A stretch of 64,000 nt of DNA from contig WRPI01000002.1 of NCBI GenBank assembly GCA_009773395.1, forward strand, positions 482,413 through 546,412. Reading direction: 5' to 3'. Position numbers and translations under genes: made by a program. Below, piece after piece: positions 47,552 through 58,091 of this stretch. The first letter of the stretch is position 1. Each line of letters opens with the position of its first letter. A model generated the notes under the pieces. The model saw only the letters and a program-made list of their open reading frames with translations. It was not told the origin of the DNA and ran no database searches. This DNA comes from Hyphomonadaceae bacterium (lineage in GTDB: Bacteria > Pseudomonadota > Alphaproteobacteria > Caulobacterales > Aquidulcibacteraceae).

Positions 47552-48022
47552 CTTTTTATTTTCAGATTTGCACTCTCGCCCTACGGGCTCACTCACAAAT
47601 CTGGTATCAATTTGAGAGCGATTTTTGAAAAGCGTCGTTTTCAAAAATCACTCACATTTTTTTACTTGGTCGCTGCGCTCCATTTATATTTCTGTTGTTT
47701 TATTTGCGAGCAATGTGTCATTTTCTCAATTTACAGCGCCGTTTCACCATTTGTAAAAGAATCAAATGATATGGAAAACGGTGAGTGGAGATTGATGCAA
47801 TACTCAATTTGCTTTCACTCATTACTTGGTTCGTAAATTATAGTGTTGAAAATGCAACAAAATGCATAGTTTTGATTGGTTATAGCGGTTTTACTGATAC
47901 AGAACTTGCTTAACTAGTTGACGATTCTTACCAATAGTTTATTGAAGTTATTGAAATGCATTTATGCGTTTGCTGGTTTGCGGCGATTTTTACCGTCGTG
48001 TTTATGAGAGAGGGAATTACCC
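47552..48022. other. Intergenic region tRNA-Lys to ompA
   Basis: About 470 bases separate the tRNA from ompA. The first part holds the bipartite hairpin element (47563-47653). The rest is A+T-rich with no convincing gene: one 74-codon open frame starts inside the hairpin element and has no ribosome site. The last 150 bases should contain the ompA promoter and leader, but I cannot choose a -10/-35 pair confidently. GAGAGAGG (48006-48014) is the ompA ribosome-binding site. Confidence 0.5.
47563..47653 (+). repeat. Bipartite hairpin element, copy 1 (GCGTCG loop)
   Basis: Hairpin 1 is CAGATTTG (47563-47570) / CAAATCTG (47596-47603), with a loop containing GCCCTACGGGC. Hairpin 2 is a perfect 12-bp stem GATTTTTGAAAA (47620-47631) / TTTTCAAAAATC (47638-47649) around GCGTCG (47632-47637), extended by GAG/CTC. 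The same order, spacing and GCGTCG loop recur at 60541-60627 with different stem sequences. Confidence 0.75.
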
Positions 48023-49213
48023 ATGAAAAAAATATTGCTTAGTGCTACTGCATTAGCAGTTCTTGCCGCTGCTCCGGGCTTGGCTTCCGCACAGGGAACC
48101 ACTGGCTGGTATGGCAGCGCGAACGCAGGCTATTCGCTTGACGGTGGTCTTGATTTTGAAAACCCTACGCCTTTGGCTGGTGCGCTTGATCGTGCATTTG
48201 TTATTGGTAATAGTGGTGAAGGCGACGGCGGTTGGGGCGGTGGCCTTGCGCTTGGTTACGCTTTTGAAAACGGCTTCCGTTTGGAAGGCGCTTTAGACAA
48301 TAGCCATTCAAACTTCAGCACTTCATCTGCGCTTTCATCATTGGGTGGCACGCAAGTTTGGTCCGCTATGTTGAACGGTCTTTATGATTTCAACCGTGAC
48401 GGCATGATTAACCCTTTCTTGGGCGCTGGTATCGGTATGGGCCGTGTTAAAACTAACTTCGATTCGGTTGGTGCGGCTACTAATTTGGCTACCACCTCAC
48501 GCGTTCGCGGTGTTGACACCGATTCAGCTTTGGCTTGGCAATTGATTGCTGGTTTGGGCATCCGCTTGTCGGACCAATTGTCTGCTGATTTGACCTATAA
48601 ATTGTTGAACATTTCCGATCTTTCATTTGCGGGTACTGCAACTGGTGGCACAACTGCTAGTGCGGCTCGTTTGGTAAATGGCGCATTTGGTGGCAATGGC
48701 GTTGACGGTGGCACTGTTGGTTTGGGCTTGCGTTATAGCTTCGCAGCTCCTCCTGCTCCTCCTCCGCCACCACCACCTCCGCCACCTCCGCCACCACCTC
48801 CGCCACCACCTCCGCCACCACCACCACCTCCGCCACCTCCGCCACCACCTCCGCCTCCTGCGGTTTGTGACGGTCGTTCGTTCGTGGTTTACTTCGATCA
48901 TGACAAGTCAAACTTGACTGCTGAAGCTACTTCAGTGATTGATAACGAAGTTCAGGAAGTTGCGGCTAAATCTTGCAATTATGCTTCGGCATTGATTCAA
49001 GGTCACGCGGATTTGTCGGGTAACCCACGTTACAACATCGGCCTATCACAGCGTCGTGTTACTATTGTTCGTGATGCTTTGGTTGCCAGAGGCGTACCGG
49101 GTGACATGATGACTGGTGAAGCGTTCGGCGAATCCAAACCAGCAGTTGCTACTGCTGATGGCGTCAAAGAGCCTTTGAACCGTCGTACTGAAGTTACCTT
49201 TAACTTCCAATAA
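48023..49213 (+). CDS. ompA: OmpA-family outer-membrane protein with polyproline linker
   Basis: This is a major outer-membrane protein that ties the membrane to peptidoglycan. It has a signal peptide (cleavage LASA/Q) and an N-terminal eight-strand-like beta-barrel (about 25-245, TGWYGSANAGYSLDGGLDF at the start and VGLGLRYSFAA at the end). A run of 34 consecutive prolines forms the linker. The C-terminal OmpA domain has VYFDHDKSNL, GHADLSGNPRYNIGLSQRR and NRRTEV, binding diaminopimelate. Codons are strongly biased (GGT, GCT, CGT), unlike neighbouring genes, which indicates very high expression. A textbook terminator follows. Confidence 0.95.
   Translation: MKKILLSATALAVLAAAPGLASAQGTTGWYGSANAGYSLDGGLDFENPTPLAGALDRAFVIGNSGEGDGGWGGGLALGYAFENGFRLEGALDNSHSNFSTSSALSSLGGTQVWSAMLNGLYDFNRDGMINPFLGAGIGMGRVKTNFDSVGAATNLATTSRVRGVDTDSALAWQLIAGLGIRLSDQLSADLTYKLLNISDLSFAGTATGGTTASAARLVNGAFGGNGVDGGTVGLGLRYSFAAPPAPPPPPPPPPPPPPPPPPPPPPPPPPPPPPPPPPPAVCDGRSFVVYFDHDKSNLTAEATSVIDNEVQEVAAKSCNYASALIQGHADLSGNPRYNIGLSQRRVTIVRDALVARGVPGDMMTGEAFGESKPAVATADGVKEPLNRRTEVTFNFQ
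48758..48859 (+). repeat. Proline-codon repeat tract inside ompA
   Basis: Thirty-four uninterrupted proline codons are built from shuffled CCT-CCG-CCA-(CCA) units. Near-identical 9- and 12-base units make the tract prone to length change by slippage in steps of whole codons, so linker length may vary between strains without breaking the frame. Confidence 0.92.
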
Positions 49214-49231
49214 GACTTATTCAGTCAAGAC

Positions 49232-49261
49232 AAAAGGCCCAGCGCAAGCTGGGCCTTTTTT
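49232..49261 (+). terminator. Intrinsic terminator of ompA
   Basis: AAAAGGCCCAGC pairs with GCTGGGCCTTTT around a GCAA tetraloop and is followed by further T residues. It begins 18 bases after the ompA stop codon. Confidence 0.95.
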
Positions 49262-49319
49262 GTTGGTTCTTAAAAAATGCTTGGCCATTGAGTAAAAGAA
49301 TTGCTGCCCAGCTTCCGCG

Positions 49320-50153
49320 CTATTTTTTCAAATATTCGTGATTGCCATAAGTGACCACTTTATCGCCCGCCGTGAGTTCATTTGGCGAAAAGGCACTTGC
49401 GCTTTTCAATGAACGATAAATCGGTTCGAAATCCTGCAATGTGGCTTGAAACAATTCGTCAAAATCATCAATCACAAAATAAATATCTTGAAAATCATCA
49501 ATTTTGTAGTTGGTGCGCATAAGCCTAGTTAGATCAAATTCAACGCGGTTAGGGGAGGGCGATTCGAGCGCGAAAACGCTTTCGGCGGGCGAAGATAAAA
49601 TGCCCGCGCCATATATCTTCATCGCCCCATTTTCGCGGATAAGGCCAAATTCGACACTATACCAATAAAGCCGTGCCAATTGTTTGAGGTCAAAATTCCC
49701 GTATGCGCGTTGACCGCCTTTGCCATAGGCTTGCATATAATCGGCAAAAACATGATTGGTGAGAAGCGGGACATGGCCGTAAACATCGTGAAAAATGTCA
49801 GGTGCTTCGATATAATCAAATTCGGACGGTTTGCGGATAAACCGTCCCGCCGGAAATTTTCGGTTTGCGAGTAAATCAAAGAATTCAATGTCGGGAACTA
49901 ATCCCGGCACAGCTACAACTTCCCAGCCCGTCAATGGTTTAAGCGCCTGATTTAATTGCCGAAAATCCGGAATGCCACGACCATGCAAGTCCAACGCGTC
50001 GAGGCCATCTAAAAATGGTTTGCAAGCGCGGCTTCGTAATATTTCATATTGGCGATCATAAAGCCGAAGCCAAATGTCATGCTCGCTTTGGCTATAATTT
50101 TCCCATTTTTGCTCAATTATCCAGGAATTTGCATTGTGTTTCGGCTTATTCAT
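49320..50153 (-). CDS. phhA: Phenylalanine 4-monooxygenase
   Basis: This pterin-dependent enzyme converts phenylalanine to tyrosine. The 277-residue protein is the bacterial, catalytic-domain-only form. Iron ligands are visible as the two histidines in DIFHDVYGHVPLL and the glutamate in YWYSVEFGLI. PGLVPDIEFFDLLANRKFP and YGAGILSSPAES are further family motifs. No regulator or pterin-recycling gene is adjacent in the window. It lies on the strand opposite ompA. Confidence 0.95.
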   Translation of the reverse strand: MNKPKHNANSWIIEQKWENYSQSEHDIWLRLYDRQYEILRSRACKPFLDGLDALDLHGRGIPDFRQLNQALKPLTGWEVVAVPGLVPDIEFFDLLANRKFPAGRFIRKPSEFDYIEAPDIFHDVYGHVPLLTNHVFADYMQAYGKGGQRAYGNFDLKQLARLYWYSVEFGLIRENGAMKIYGAGILSSPAESVFALESPSPNRVEFDLTRLMRTNYKIDDFQDIYFVIDDFDELFQATLQDFEPIYRSLKSASAFSPNELTAGDKVVTYGNHEYLKK

Positions 50154-50229
50154 GAATTAGTCCACTACCCATTTAGTTGCAAATGAAACTAAACTAGCCC
50201 AATTCGCGATAATGTCAATTTAATTCAAA

Positions 50230-50562
50230 TCAATTAAGCGGGGCGTTGCGCTGATATATGCCGCTTTTGGCGTCAAAATTGCTGAACATTTCGCCTATCG
50301 CGGGGTGGTCAATCGGGCCGCCTGTCAAGTCCGCCAATAGATTTTGCTCTGAAACATAAGCGATATAATGAGTATCAGAGTTTTCTGCCAAAAGATGGTA
50401 AAAGGGTTGGTTGCGGTCTGGTCGATAATTTTCGGGAATGGATTGATACCATTCTTCCGAATTGGAAAATTCGGCATCAACGTCAAACACAACCCCACGG
50501 AACGGCAGCAAACGATGCCGAACTATTTCGCCAATTCCGTATTTTGCCTGTCTTAAGTCCAA
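50230..50562 (-). CDS. hspQ: Heat-shock protein HspQ (YccV-like)
   Basis: HspQ is a small protein that modulates Lon protease and was first described as a hemimethylated-DNA binding protein. The 110-residue product has AKYGIGEIVRHRLLPFRGVV, FDVDAEFSNSEEWY, QPFYHLLAENSDTHYIAYVSEQNLL and the ending of the family. The start codon is TTG 50562, supported by AGGAG nine bases upstream. It diverges from rlmE. Confidence 0.92.
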   Translation of the reverse strand: MDLRQAKYGIGEIVRHRLLPFRGVVFDVDAEFSNSEEWYQSIPENYRPDRNQPFYHLLAENSDTHYIAYVSEQNLLADLTGGPIDHPAIGEMFSNFDAKSGIYQRNAPLN

Positions 50563-50614
50563 AATAACAACTCCTGCAATGAAAATAGTTATTGTTTAGC
50601 GTTTTGGCAATGGT

Positions 50615-51406
50615 ATGTGCTACATCAAGCAGGAAAACTGGAAATTTGATTTGAACGACATAAGCGACATTCCGCCAAATCCTGACGCAAAACCCAAAGT
50701 CGTCGGTGAACAAAATCCCAAACGCCGCCGTATAATCACTGGTGAGGGCGCAAAGGCGCATGTCCACGAAAAATTTGAGCGTGTAAAAACTGCACGTAAG
50801 CGCTCACCGCAATCAGCAAGGTGGCTCGAGCGGCAATTAAATGACCCTTATGTAAAGCTGGCAAAAGCCGAGGGTTGGCGCTCCCGCGCTGCTTATAAAT
50901 TATTGGAGTTAAATGAAGCGCATCATTTCTTAAAAAAAGGCGCAATTGTGCTCGACTTGGGGGTTGCCCCTGGTAGCTGGGCGCAAGTTGCAGTTAAGAA
51001 AGGGGCGGCGCGCATTGTTGGTGTTGATTTACTGCCAGTTAGTCCAATTGAAGGCGTTATTTTGGTCGAAGGCGATTTTATGGAAGAGAGCATTCAAGCC
51101 CAATTGCTCGCACATTTGGGTTCAAAGCCAAATTTGATTATGTCTGACATGGCCGCCAATACGGTTGGACACAAGCAAACCGATCATATTCGCACAATCA
51201 ATCTAGCGCAAATGGCGACAGATTTTGCGATTGGACATTTGGATAAAGGCGGCACTTTCATCGCCAAAGTTTTCCAAGGTGGGTCCGAAGGGCAGATGCT
51301 GACCCGCCTTAAACAGAACTTCAAAACCGTAAAACACGTAAAACCAAAAGCCAGCCGTAGCGATAGTGTTGAGCTTTATTTATTGGCAATGGGGAAGAAG
51401 TCGTGA
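50615..51406 (+). CDS. rlmE: 23S rRNA (uridine-2552-2'-O)-methyltransferase
   Basis: RlmE (FtsJ/RrmJ) methylates U2552 in the ribosomal A-loop late in 50S assembly. The catalytic K-D-K-E set is visible: Lys in RSRAAYKLLEL, Asp in IMSDMAANTVG, Lys in TFIAKVFQGG and Glu in SDSVELYLL. SAM motif I is VLDLGVAPGSWAQVA. The first 60 residues are a charged extension; ATG 50615 has a weak ribosome site, and TTG 50651 preceded by GGAAA is a possible shorter start. It is convergent with the PhoD gene. Confidence 0.93.
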   Translation: MCYIKQENWKFDLNDISDIPPNPDAKPKVVGEQNPKRRRIITGEGAKAHVHEKFERVKTARKRSPQSARWLERQLNDPYVKLAKAEGWRSRAAYKLLELNEAHHFLKKGAIVLDLGVAPGSWAQVAVKKGAARIVGVDLLPVSPIEGVILVEGDFMEESIQAQLLAHLGSKPNLIMSDMAANTVGHKQTDHIRTINLAQMATDFAIGHLDKGGTFIAKVFQGGSEGQMLTRLKQNFKTVKHVKPKASRSDSVELYLLAMGKKS

Positions 51407-51408
51407 TT

Positions 51409-52515
51409 TCAAAACCGCGCCTGTCTAAGGCTCGATATTGACATTGTTTGCCTTAATTTTATAGAGCCGTCTTCGCCGCAAATTTTAACTTCAATCGAGT
51501 GATTTTGCCAATTGATTTCAATTAACCCAAAGTTCCGTTCGCGGTAAACTTCGCCAATTCGACGACTATTCGGTGGCGTAACTGGCCAAACTTCAGTTAT
51601 GCCAGACGAGGTAAAATCCCAAAGCGGATAGGGCACATTGACATTTAGCCTGGAAATTTCGCCATAATGGGTGTCGCCCGAAATGCAAAACAAACCATTG
51701 GCTCTTTTTCGTCTGATTGCCTCGATTAGTCTTTGGTGGTCATTGGCGTAATTAATCCAGCCTTCCCAGCCAGCGAAATCGGCAACTACTTGCAGGCTAG
51801 AAGCGAGGATTCGCACGTCTGCGGGTTGCGATAATTGGTATTCAAGCCAAGTCCATTGAGTCTCGCCCAACATAGTTGCCGCATCATCAGGATTTCTGTC
51901 ATAGGGCCCAGGAACAGCCTTGCCCGCGCTATTGAGTTCCGCCGCCCAAGTTCGATAATCTTTGCCGCCCAAATCCATTTTGCGAATTGGCGTGCGATTA
52001 AAGCGCAAATCAGGCAATATTATTTGCACTTTCTGGCCGCTTGGGCCGAATATTTGCGCGGTATAAATGCCATCGGCACGGGTGCGGCGCGGGCTATTTT
52101 CCGCCACGCCCCAAAAATCGCAAAATTGCTTGCGGCTTTCGTCTTTCATTGGGTATTCTTGGCCGGCATCATCTTCGCCATAATCATGGTCGTCCCAAAT
52201 GGTTAGGAACGGCACTTTGGCTCTAAAGCGCTGGAATTGCGGCTTTGCCGCGAGCATCGCATATTTATCGCGCATCACTTGCGGATCACGAGTATCTGCA
52301 TAAATATTGTCACCGATGAATAGAAATAAATCGGGATTAGTGGCGGCGATGGCGTCCCAAATTGGTTGGTCTTTGTCTTGTTTTGCACAAGCGCCAAATG
52401 CGATTTTACTTATTGATTGGTTGTTAGTTAGCGGCGCCGCGAGCGCGTCATTGGCAATTAAAGAACCTGCGCCAACTGCTGCAACTTGTAATAATTCCCG
52501 CCTAGTTTTTGGCAT
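51409..52515 (-). CDS. PhoD-like alkaline phosphatase, exported
   Basis: This is a metallophosphoesterase of the PhoD superfamily. An N-terminal TRRELLQVAAVGAGSLIAND signal with twin arginines suggests Tat export of the folded enzyme. Metal-site motifs are LFIGDNIYAD, IWDDHDYGEDD and CISGDTHYGEI. The length (368 residues) fits the short PhoD subfamily without a long N-terminal domain. It is 68 bases downstream of a TonB-dependent receptor on the same strand. The pair probably recovers phosphate or an organic phosphoester, which is inference. Confidence 0.88.
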   Translation of the reverse strand: MPKTRRELLQVAAVGAGSLIANDALAAPLTNNQSISKIAFGACAKQDKDQPIWDAIAATNPDLFLFIGDNIYADTRDPQVMRDKYAMLAAKPQFQRFRAKVPFLTIWDDHDYGEDDAGQEYPMKDESRKQFCDFWGVAENSPRRTRADGIYTAQIFGPSGQKVQIILPDLRFNRTPIRKMDLGGKDYRTWAAELNSAGKAVPGPYDRNPDDAATMLGETQWTWLEYQLSQPADVRILASSLQVVADFAGWEGWINYANDHQRLIEAIRRKRANGLFCISGDTHYGEISRLNVNVPYPLWDFTSSGITEVWPVTPPNSRRIGEVYRERNFGLIEINWQNHSIEVKICGEDGSIKLRQTMSISSLRQARF

Positions 52516-52539
52516 ATTGACCCCTTATTAAAGAATTTT

Positions 52540-52562
52540 GAAGAGGGGCAATACCCCTCTTC
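52540..52562 (-). promoter_or_regulatory. Intercistronic hairpin between TonB receptor and PhoD genes
   Basis: A perfect 9-bp stem GAAGAGGGG / CCCCTCTTC with a five-base loop lies between the two genes, 21 bases after the receptor stop. On the transcribed strand no T-run follows, so it is more likely an mRNA-processing or stability hairpin, or a partial terminator, than a full stop. Confidence 0.6.
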
Positions 52563-52583
52563 ATGTTCATGCGATTTCGTCGA

Positions 52584-54917
52584 TTAGAATTTTTTCCTCA
52601 AAGTAAAATACACTTGTTGCGGCGCACCAACCATGAATGTTTGGTTGGATTCCCCAGCATCACTGGCAGCAAAACCATTGGTTCCGACCGAAGAAATATA
52701 TTCCTCACCCAAAAGATTGGTTACGTTAATTTGCGCTTCTAGCCCTTCAAGAAACGGCGAACCAGAAAAGCGATATCCTGCACTGAAATCCAAAGTGGCA
52801 AAAGCATCAACTTGCCCGCCAATATTGGTATAAGTGGTTTCACGCTCGGAAGTATAATTCGCGTTCAAACTTGCGAATAAAGAGCCATTATCATAGCCAA
52901 GATCTGCTTTAAGCAAATGGTTAGGCGCGTTTACGACAGTTTTACCAGCAGTTGCTTGCAAGATTGTCCCAAGCGCATTGACAACATTGTCTTGATATTG
53001 GCTGTCATTATAGGCGTATGAACCAAATAATGTAAATTCCGGCGTGATTTTAATTGATCCAGCAAATTCCACGCCTTTGGTTTCAACACTGCCGACGTTG
53101 GAAATAATGCTTGGGTTGCCAATAATGCCAGCACCTTGGGCAATTCCCAAAAGCCTATCGTCAAATTTCACATAATACGCAGCAATCACGCCTTGGTAGT
53201 TTTCACCACGGAAGCGCCAACCACCTTCAAGGGTTCGTGATGATTCTGGATTGGTTAGACGCTTAATTGCGTCAAAAGAGATTTGGCTCCTATTGCTGAA
53301 TGGCGCGAGCCCCAAATCGCGCATGTTTTCAGTATAACTTGCGAATATTTGATTGTTATTCGCTAAATTATAGGTGAAACCAACTTGTGGTAAGAAATTG
53401 TCCTCGGAAACGATTGTGCCTTTCAAATCGCCATCGGAGTTTGCGGCCGGAGCAGCAAAACCATTGATAGGCGTGCGGCCATTATTTGAAACCCTAATTG
53501 ATTTGAAGCCCGCAAGAACAGTAAGTGATTCATTTACACGCCAAGTATCTTGGATGTGGAAAACCGCAGTGTCGATATTATATTTTTGTTCCCATTGGGT
53601 CGCATAAGCGCCGCGTTGGAAATTCATGACGCTATTTGGTTTTGCCCGAGTATTGGCATAAAAACGGCGGGCTTGATTGAAGTGATTGCGTTCAACCCAT
53701 AATCCGCCTTCGATTTCATGGTCGCCGAATTGGTATGAAAGATTGAAAAATCCACCCAATCTATTCATATCATATTCAGTGGTTCTTACTGAAATCGGTG
53801 AAGTTACGCCAGCCGTGCCACCGCCGAATGAAAACGGGCTCACATAAGGCGTGAACCAAAGGCCTTGGCCTTTTTGGTCGTGGCTATAAACGGTTGCGTC
53901 AAATCTTCCGTTCTCTGTAAATTGACCATCATAGCTTAGGCGAAATAAATCATCATCGCGCAGACCCGATGCGTCAAAATAGGCGTCATCAACAGTGGCA
54001 ATTGGGGCAGGATATAAAGTGCCAGCGCCAGCATTTGTCACGGGTGCGCCAGTATCGCCGCGATTATTTGCAATATCAGCAACTAGATTGGCAAGCCCCC
54101 AATTTGGCGCAAAATTATCCCAATCATAGCCAAGCCTTGTAATCATTTCTTTTGACATGTCTTGATAATCGGCTTCACGTCGCACCGAATTATTGTAATA
54201 GCCAAAAAACTCGCCCATATCGCCAACTGGCCATACAAATCCCGCATTCACTTGGCTTTGTTCTTGCTTGCCATTGCCTTTCCATTTGTCCATTTCGTTA
54301 TTTGCAAAAGCAACATAACCACGGAAGCCACCCATCGCATCAATTGCACCAGTTTCATAACGTCCATAAATGCGCAAGAAAGTGCTTGATCCACCAGTCA
54401 CTGCCAAAGTCGTGCTTTGCTCGGCGTCAGGTCGGCGTGACGCAAATTGCAATGTGCCACCAAGATTAGAAGTCGAGTTAGTGCCCAAAAGGCCAGCGCC
54501 TTGGCTCATTTTCACTTCGCCCATGTTTTCCGAAATTACAGCGCGCGAAATGTGAAGCCCGTTGAAATTGCCATATGACATGTCTCCCAATGGAATGCCA
54601 TCAAGAGTGAAGCCCATTTGTTGTTGCGCGAAGCCGCGAACATTGATGCGAACCGCCCATTCATAAGCACCAAATGCATCGGCACCAGTGTAATTAACGC
54701 CAGGAAGGCGCTCGACCAGTTTAATCGGGCTCGTGCCGGGTGCACGCAATTCCATTTGGTTAGCGTTCATTATTTGGTTTTGTCGCACGCCGCGACCGAT
54801 AACCACGACTACTTCATCTTGGACGGCAGGCGCAGTTGTAGCAACGTCATCTGCAAAGGCATTTGTTGCGTATAAAGAGACAAGAGCCATTGCGGTGGTT
54901 TTTAATAGTAGTTTCAT
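52584..54917 (-). CDS. TonB-dependent receptor
   Basis: This outer-membrane active transporter has a signal peptide (MKLLLKTTAMALVSLYATNA, cleavage FA/D). The plug domain (about 35-160) includes VVVIGRGVRQNQI near the TonB box region, LVERLPGVNY and VRGFAQQQMGFTLDGIPLGD. The 22-strand barrel ends TGTNG..QVYFTLRKKF with the terminal phenylalanine. ATG 54917 is chosen because GGGGA is five bases upstream; upstream in-frame ATGs give no proper signal peptide. The downstream PhoD enzyme suggests a phosphorylated substrate. No Fur- or Pho-box was recognised with confidence. Confidence 0.92.
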   Translation of the reverse strand: MKLLLKTTAMALVSLYATNAFADDVATTAPAVQDEVVVVIGRGVRQNQIMNANQMELRAPGTSPIKLVERLPGVNYTGADAFGAYEWAVRINVRGFAQQQMGFTLDGIPLGDMSYGNFNGLHISRAVISENMGEVKMSQGAGLLGTNSTSNLGGTLQFASRRPDAEQSTTLAVTGGSSTFLRIYGRYETGAIDAMGGFRGYVAFANNEMDKWKGNGKQEQSQVNAGFVWPVGDMGEFFGYYNNSVRREADYQDMSKEMITRLGYDWDNFAPNWGLANLVADIANNRGDTGAPVTNAGAGTLYPAPIATVDDAYFDASGLRDDDLFRLSYDGQFTENGRFDATVYSHDQKGQGLWFTPYVSPFSFGGGTAGVTSPISVRTTEYDMNRLGGFFNLSYQFGDHEIEGGLWVERNHFNQARRFYANTRAKPNSVMNFQRGAYATQWEQKYNIDTAVFHIQDTWRVNESLTVLAGFKSIRVSNNGRTPINGFAAPAANSDGDLKGTIVSEDNFLPQVGFTYNLANNNQIFASYTENMRDLGLAPFSNRSQISFDAIKRLTNPESSRTLEGGWRFRGENYQGVIAAYYVKFDDRLLGIAQGAGIIGNPSIISNVGSVETKGVEFAGSIKITPEFTLFGSYAYNDSQYQDNVVNALGTILQATAGKTVVNAPNHLLKADLGYDNGSLFASLNANYTSERETTYTNIGGQVDAFATLDFSAGYRFSGSPFLEGLEAQINVTNLLGEEYISSVGTNGFAASDAGESNQTFMVGAPQQVYFTLRKKF

Positions 54918-54974
54918 TTTGTTCCCCATTTCGGTCATTGTGAACCGAGCTTTCAAATCGTTTTGTTAAAAACT

Positions 54975-55136
54975 AGAGCATTGGATGTTCAAGTTGAATC
55001 GAATTTGCCGCAGCAATTTTGTGCCAGTTTTGGTGGCAAATATGCGGTGAATACTGGAGTATTCGCCAAATAGTTGCTGCCAAAACTGGTGCAAAAGGGC
55101 GCGGCAAAACGGTGCAACTTGGACACCCAATGCTCT
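54975..55136. repeat. Large imperfect palindrome (about 80-base arms)
   Basis: AGAGCATTGG (54975-54984) pairs with CCAATGCTCT (55127-55136). Moving inward, CAAGTTG pairs with CAACTTG, TTGCCGC with GCGGCAA and CCAGTTTTGG (55024-55033) with CCAAAACTGG (55080-55089). GAATAC and GTATTC close a TGGA loop. Nearly the whole 162-bp element is one hairpin with a few mismatches. It lies between the divergent TonB receptor and guaB genes, has no coding capacity and looks like a MITE or large REP-type element. Confidence 0.85.
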
Positions 55137-55250
55137 TGGGGGCGTTTAATCGGCGCTTTTGACAATTACCGCTATTTTTCGCGACATTTCCGTGAAGATT
55201 GTGGCGAAATATGAAATTACTGTGAAAATTGGAAATGTGCTGGAAATGGA

Positions 55251-56777
<1,527 letters not shown>

Positions 56778-56778
<1 letters not shown>

Positions 56779-58091
56779 TGCGTGACGGAGCACGTGCCCA
56801 AGCGGCTATAGAAGTATTGGAAGACAGCCAAAACCATAAACGATTGCCAGCTATGTCACTTAAAGATTGGGCGTTAAAGCACCGCTTTGCTGGCTCAAAA
56901 GACCGCTCGGCAATTGGTGATATCGTATTTATGGCACTTAGATTGCGCGCTTCTTCCGTCTATAAAATGAGTTATGACGCGCCAAGGGCGTGGGTTTTGG
57001 GGGCATTGGTTTGGGGCTTTGGGCTTGAAGTTCAAAAATTAATTGATGATGCACAGGCTGAAGTTCATGCTTTTTCGCCGCCAACGGAATTGGAAATTTC
57101 CGCGCTTTCAACCGCAACAACCAAAGACGCGCCGCCATGGGTGAAAGGTGACTATCCCGAATGGCTTGATTCAAGTTTGGCGACCATTTTTGGCGAAAGC
57201 CGCGTGGCGCAATTGGCAGCAATAGCAAAACCCGCCCCACTCGACTTGCGGGTGAATATTGCAAATGCGAGTGTCGAAAAAGTCCTTGCTGATCTTCTCA
57301 CTTCTCCAAAATTGACGGTCACGCCGAGCAAAACCAAATTGTCGGCATGGGGAATACGTATCCCCTGGTCAGTTGGCAAAAATTTTCCATTTGCGGTTGA
57401 GCCTTCGTTTTTGCGCGGTGAGTTTGAAGTGCAAGACGAAGCCAGCCAAGTCTGCGCACTTTTGACAGGCGCAAAAGCAGGGCAAAAAATTGCCGATATT
57501 TGCGCCGGTGGCGGCGGTAAAACTCTGGCGCTCGCCGCTATGTCCAACGATAAAGCCACAATAATTGCTTATGATGTCGATCCCAATCGCATCGCACCAA
57601 TCCATGATAGATTACGGCGCGCTGGCGTAAATTGCGTTGATGTCCGAACCGAGCGCAAAGGCGCTTCGGCTTTGGCTGACCTTGCGGGTAAAATGGATAT
57701 TGTTTTGGTCGATGCGCCTTGCACTGGCTCTGGCACTTGGCGGCGCGCACCCGATACAAAATGGCGGCTAACCCCACAAAATCTAGAAAAAAGGCAAGGG
57801 GATCAACAGGCTGCTCTACGAATTGGTGCGCCGTTGGTGAAAGTGGGCGGCACATTATGTTATGTGACTTGCTCAATTTTGCCGCAAGAAAATGATGATT
57901 CAATTGAATGGTTTTTGGCGGAAAATAACGGTTTTGTCGTTAAGGACATTTCTAAGCATTTGAAACAATTGGACTTGGAATATTTGCTCGAACATGTGAT
58001 TTTGACAAAATATGGCATTCAATTTACGCCGCTTACCTCAGATACTGATGGTTTTTATGTTGCGATTTTGGAGCGGAAAAGTGGAAGTTAG
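56778..58091 (+). CDS. RsmB-family rRNA (cytosine-C5) methyltransferase
   Basis: This is a 437-residue m5C RNA methyltransferase of the RsmB/NOP2 group. An N-terminal NusB-like helical part (about 1-110) precedes FEVQDEASQVCALL, the SAM motif ADICAGGGGKTLAL, the catalytic DAPCTGSGTWRRAPDTKW and the second cysteine in CYVTCSILPQEN. The expected target is C967 of 16S rRNA or an equivalent; assignment as rsmB itself is likely but not certain. It lies between guaB and the lipoprotein gene, overlapping both. Confidence 0.92.

Noticed and set aside
47612-47836. 74-codon open frame between tRNA-Lys and ompA
   Set aside because: It begins within the hairpin element, has no ribosome-binding site and shows no protein-like pattern.
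48758-48859. CRISPR or non-coding tandem repeat
   Set aside because: The tract is in frame within ompA and encodes only proline; there are no spacers.
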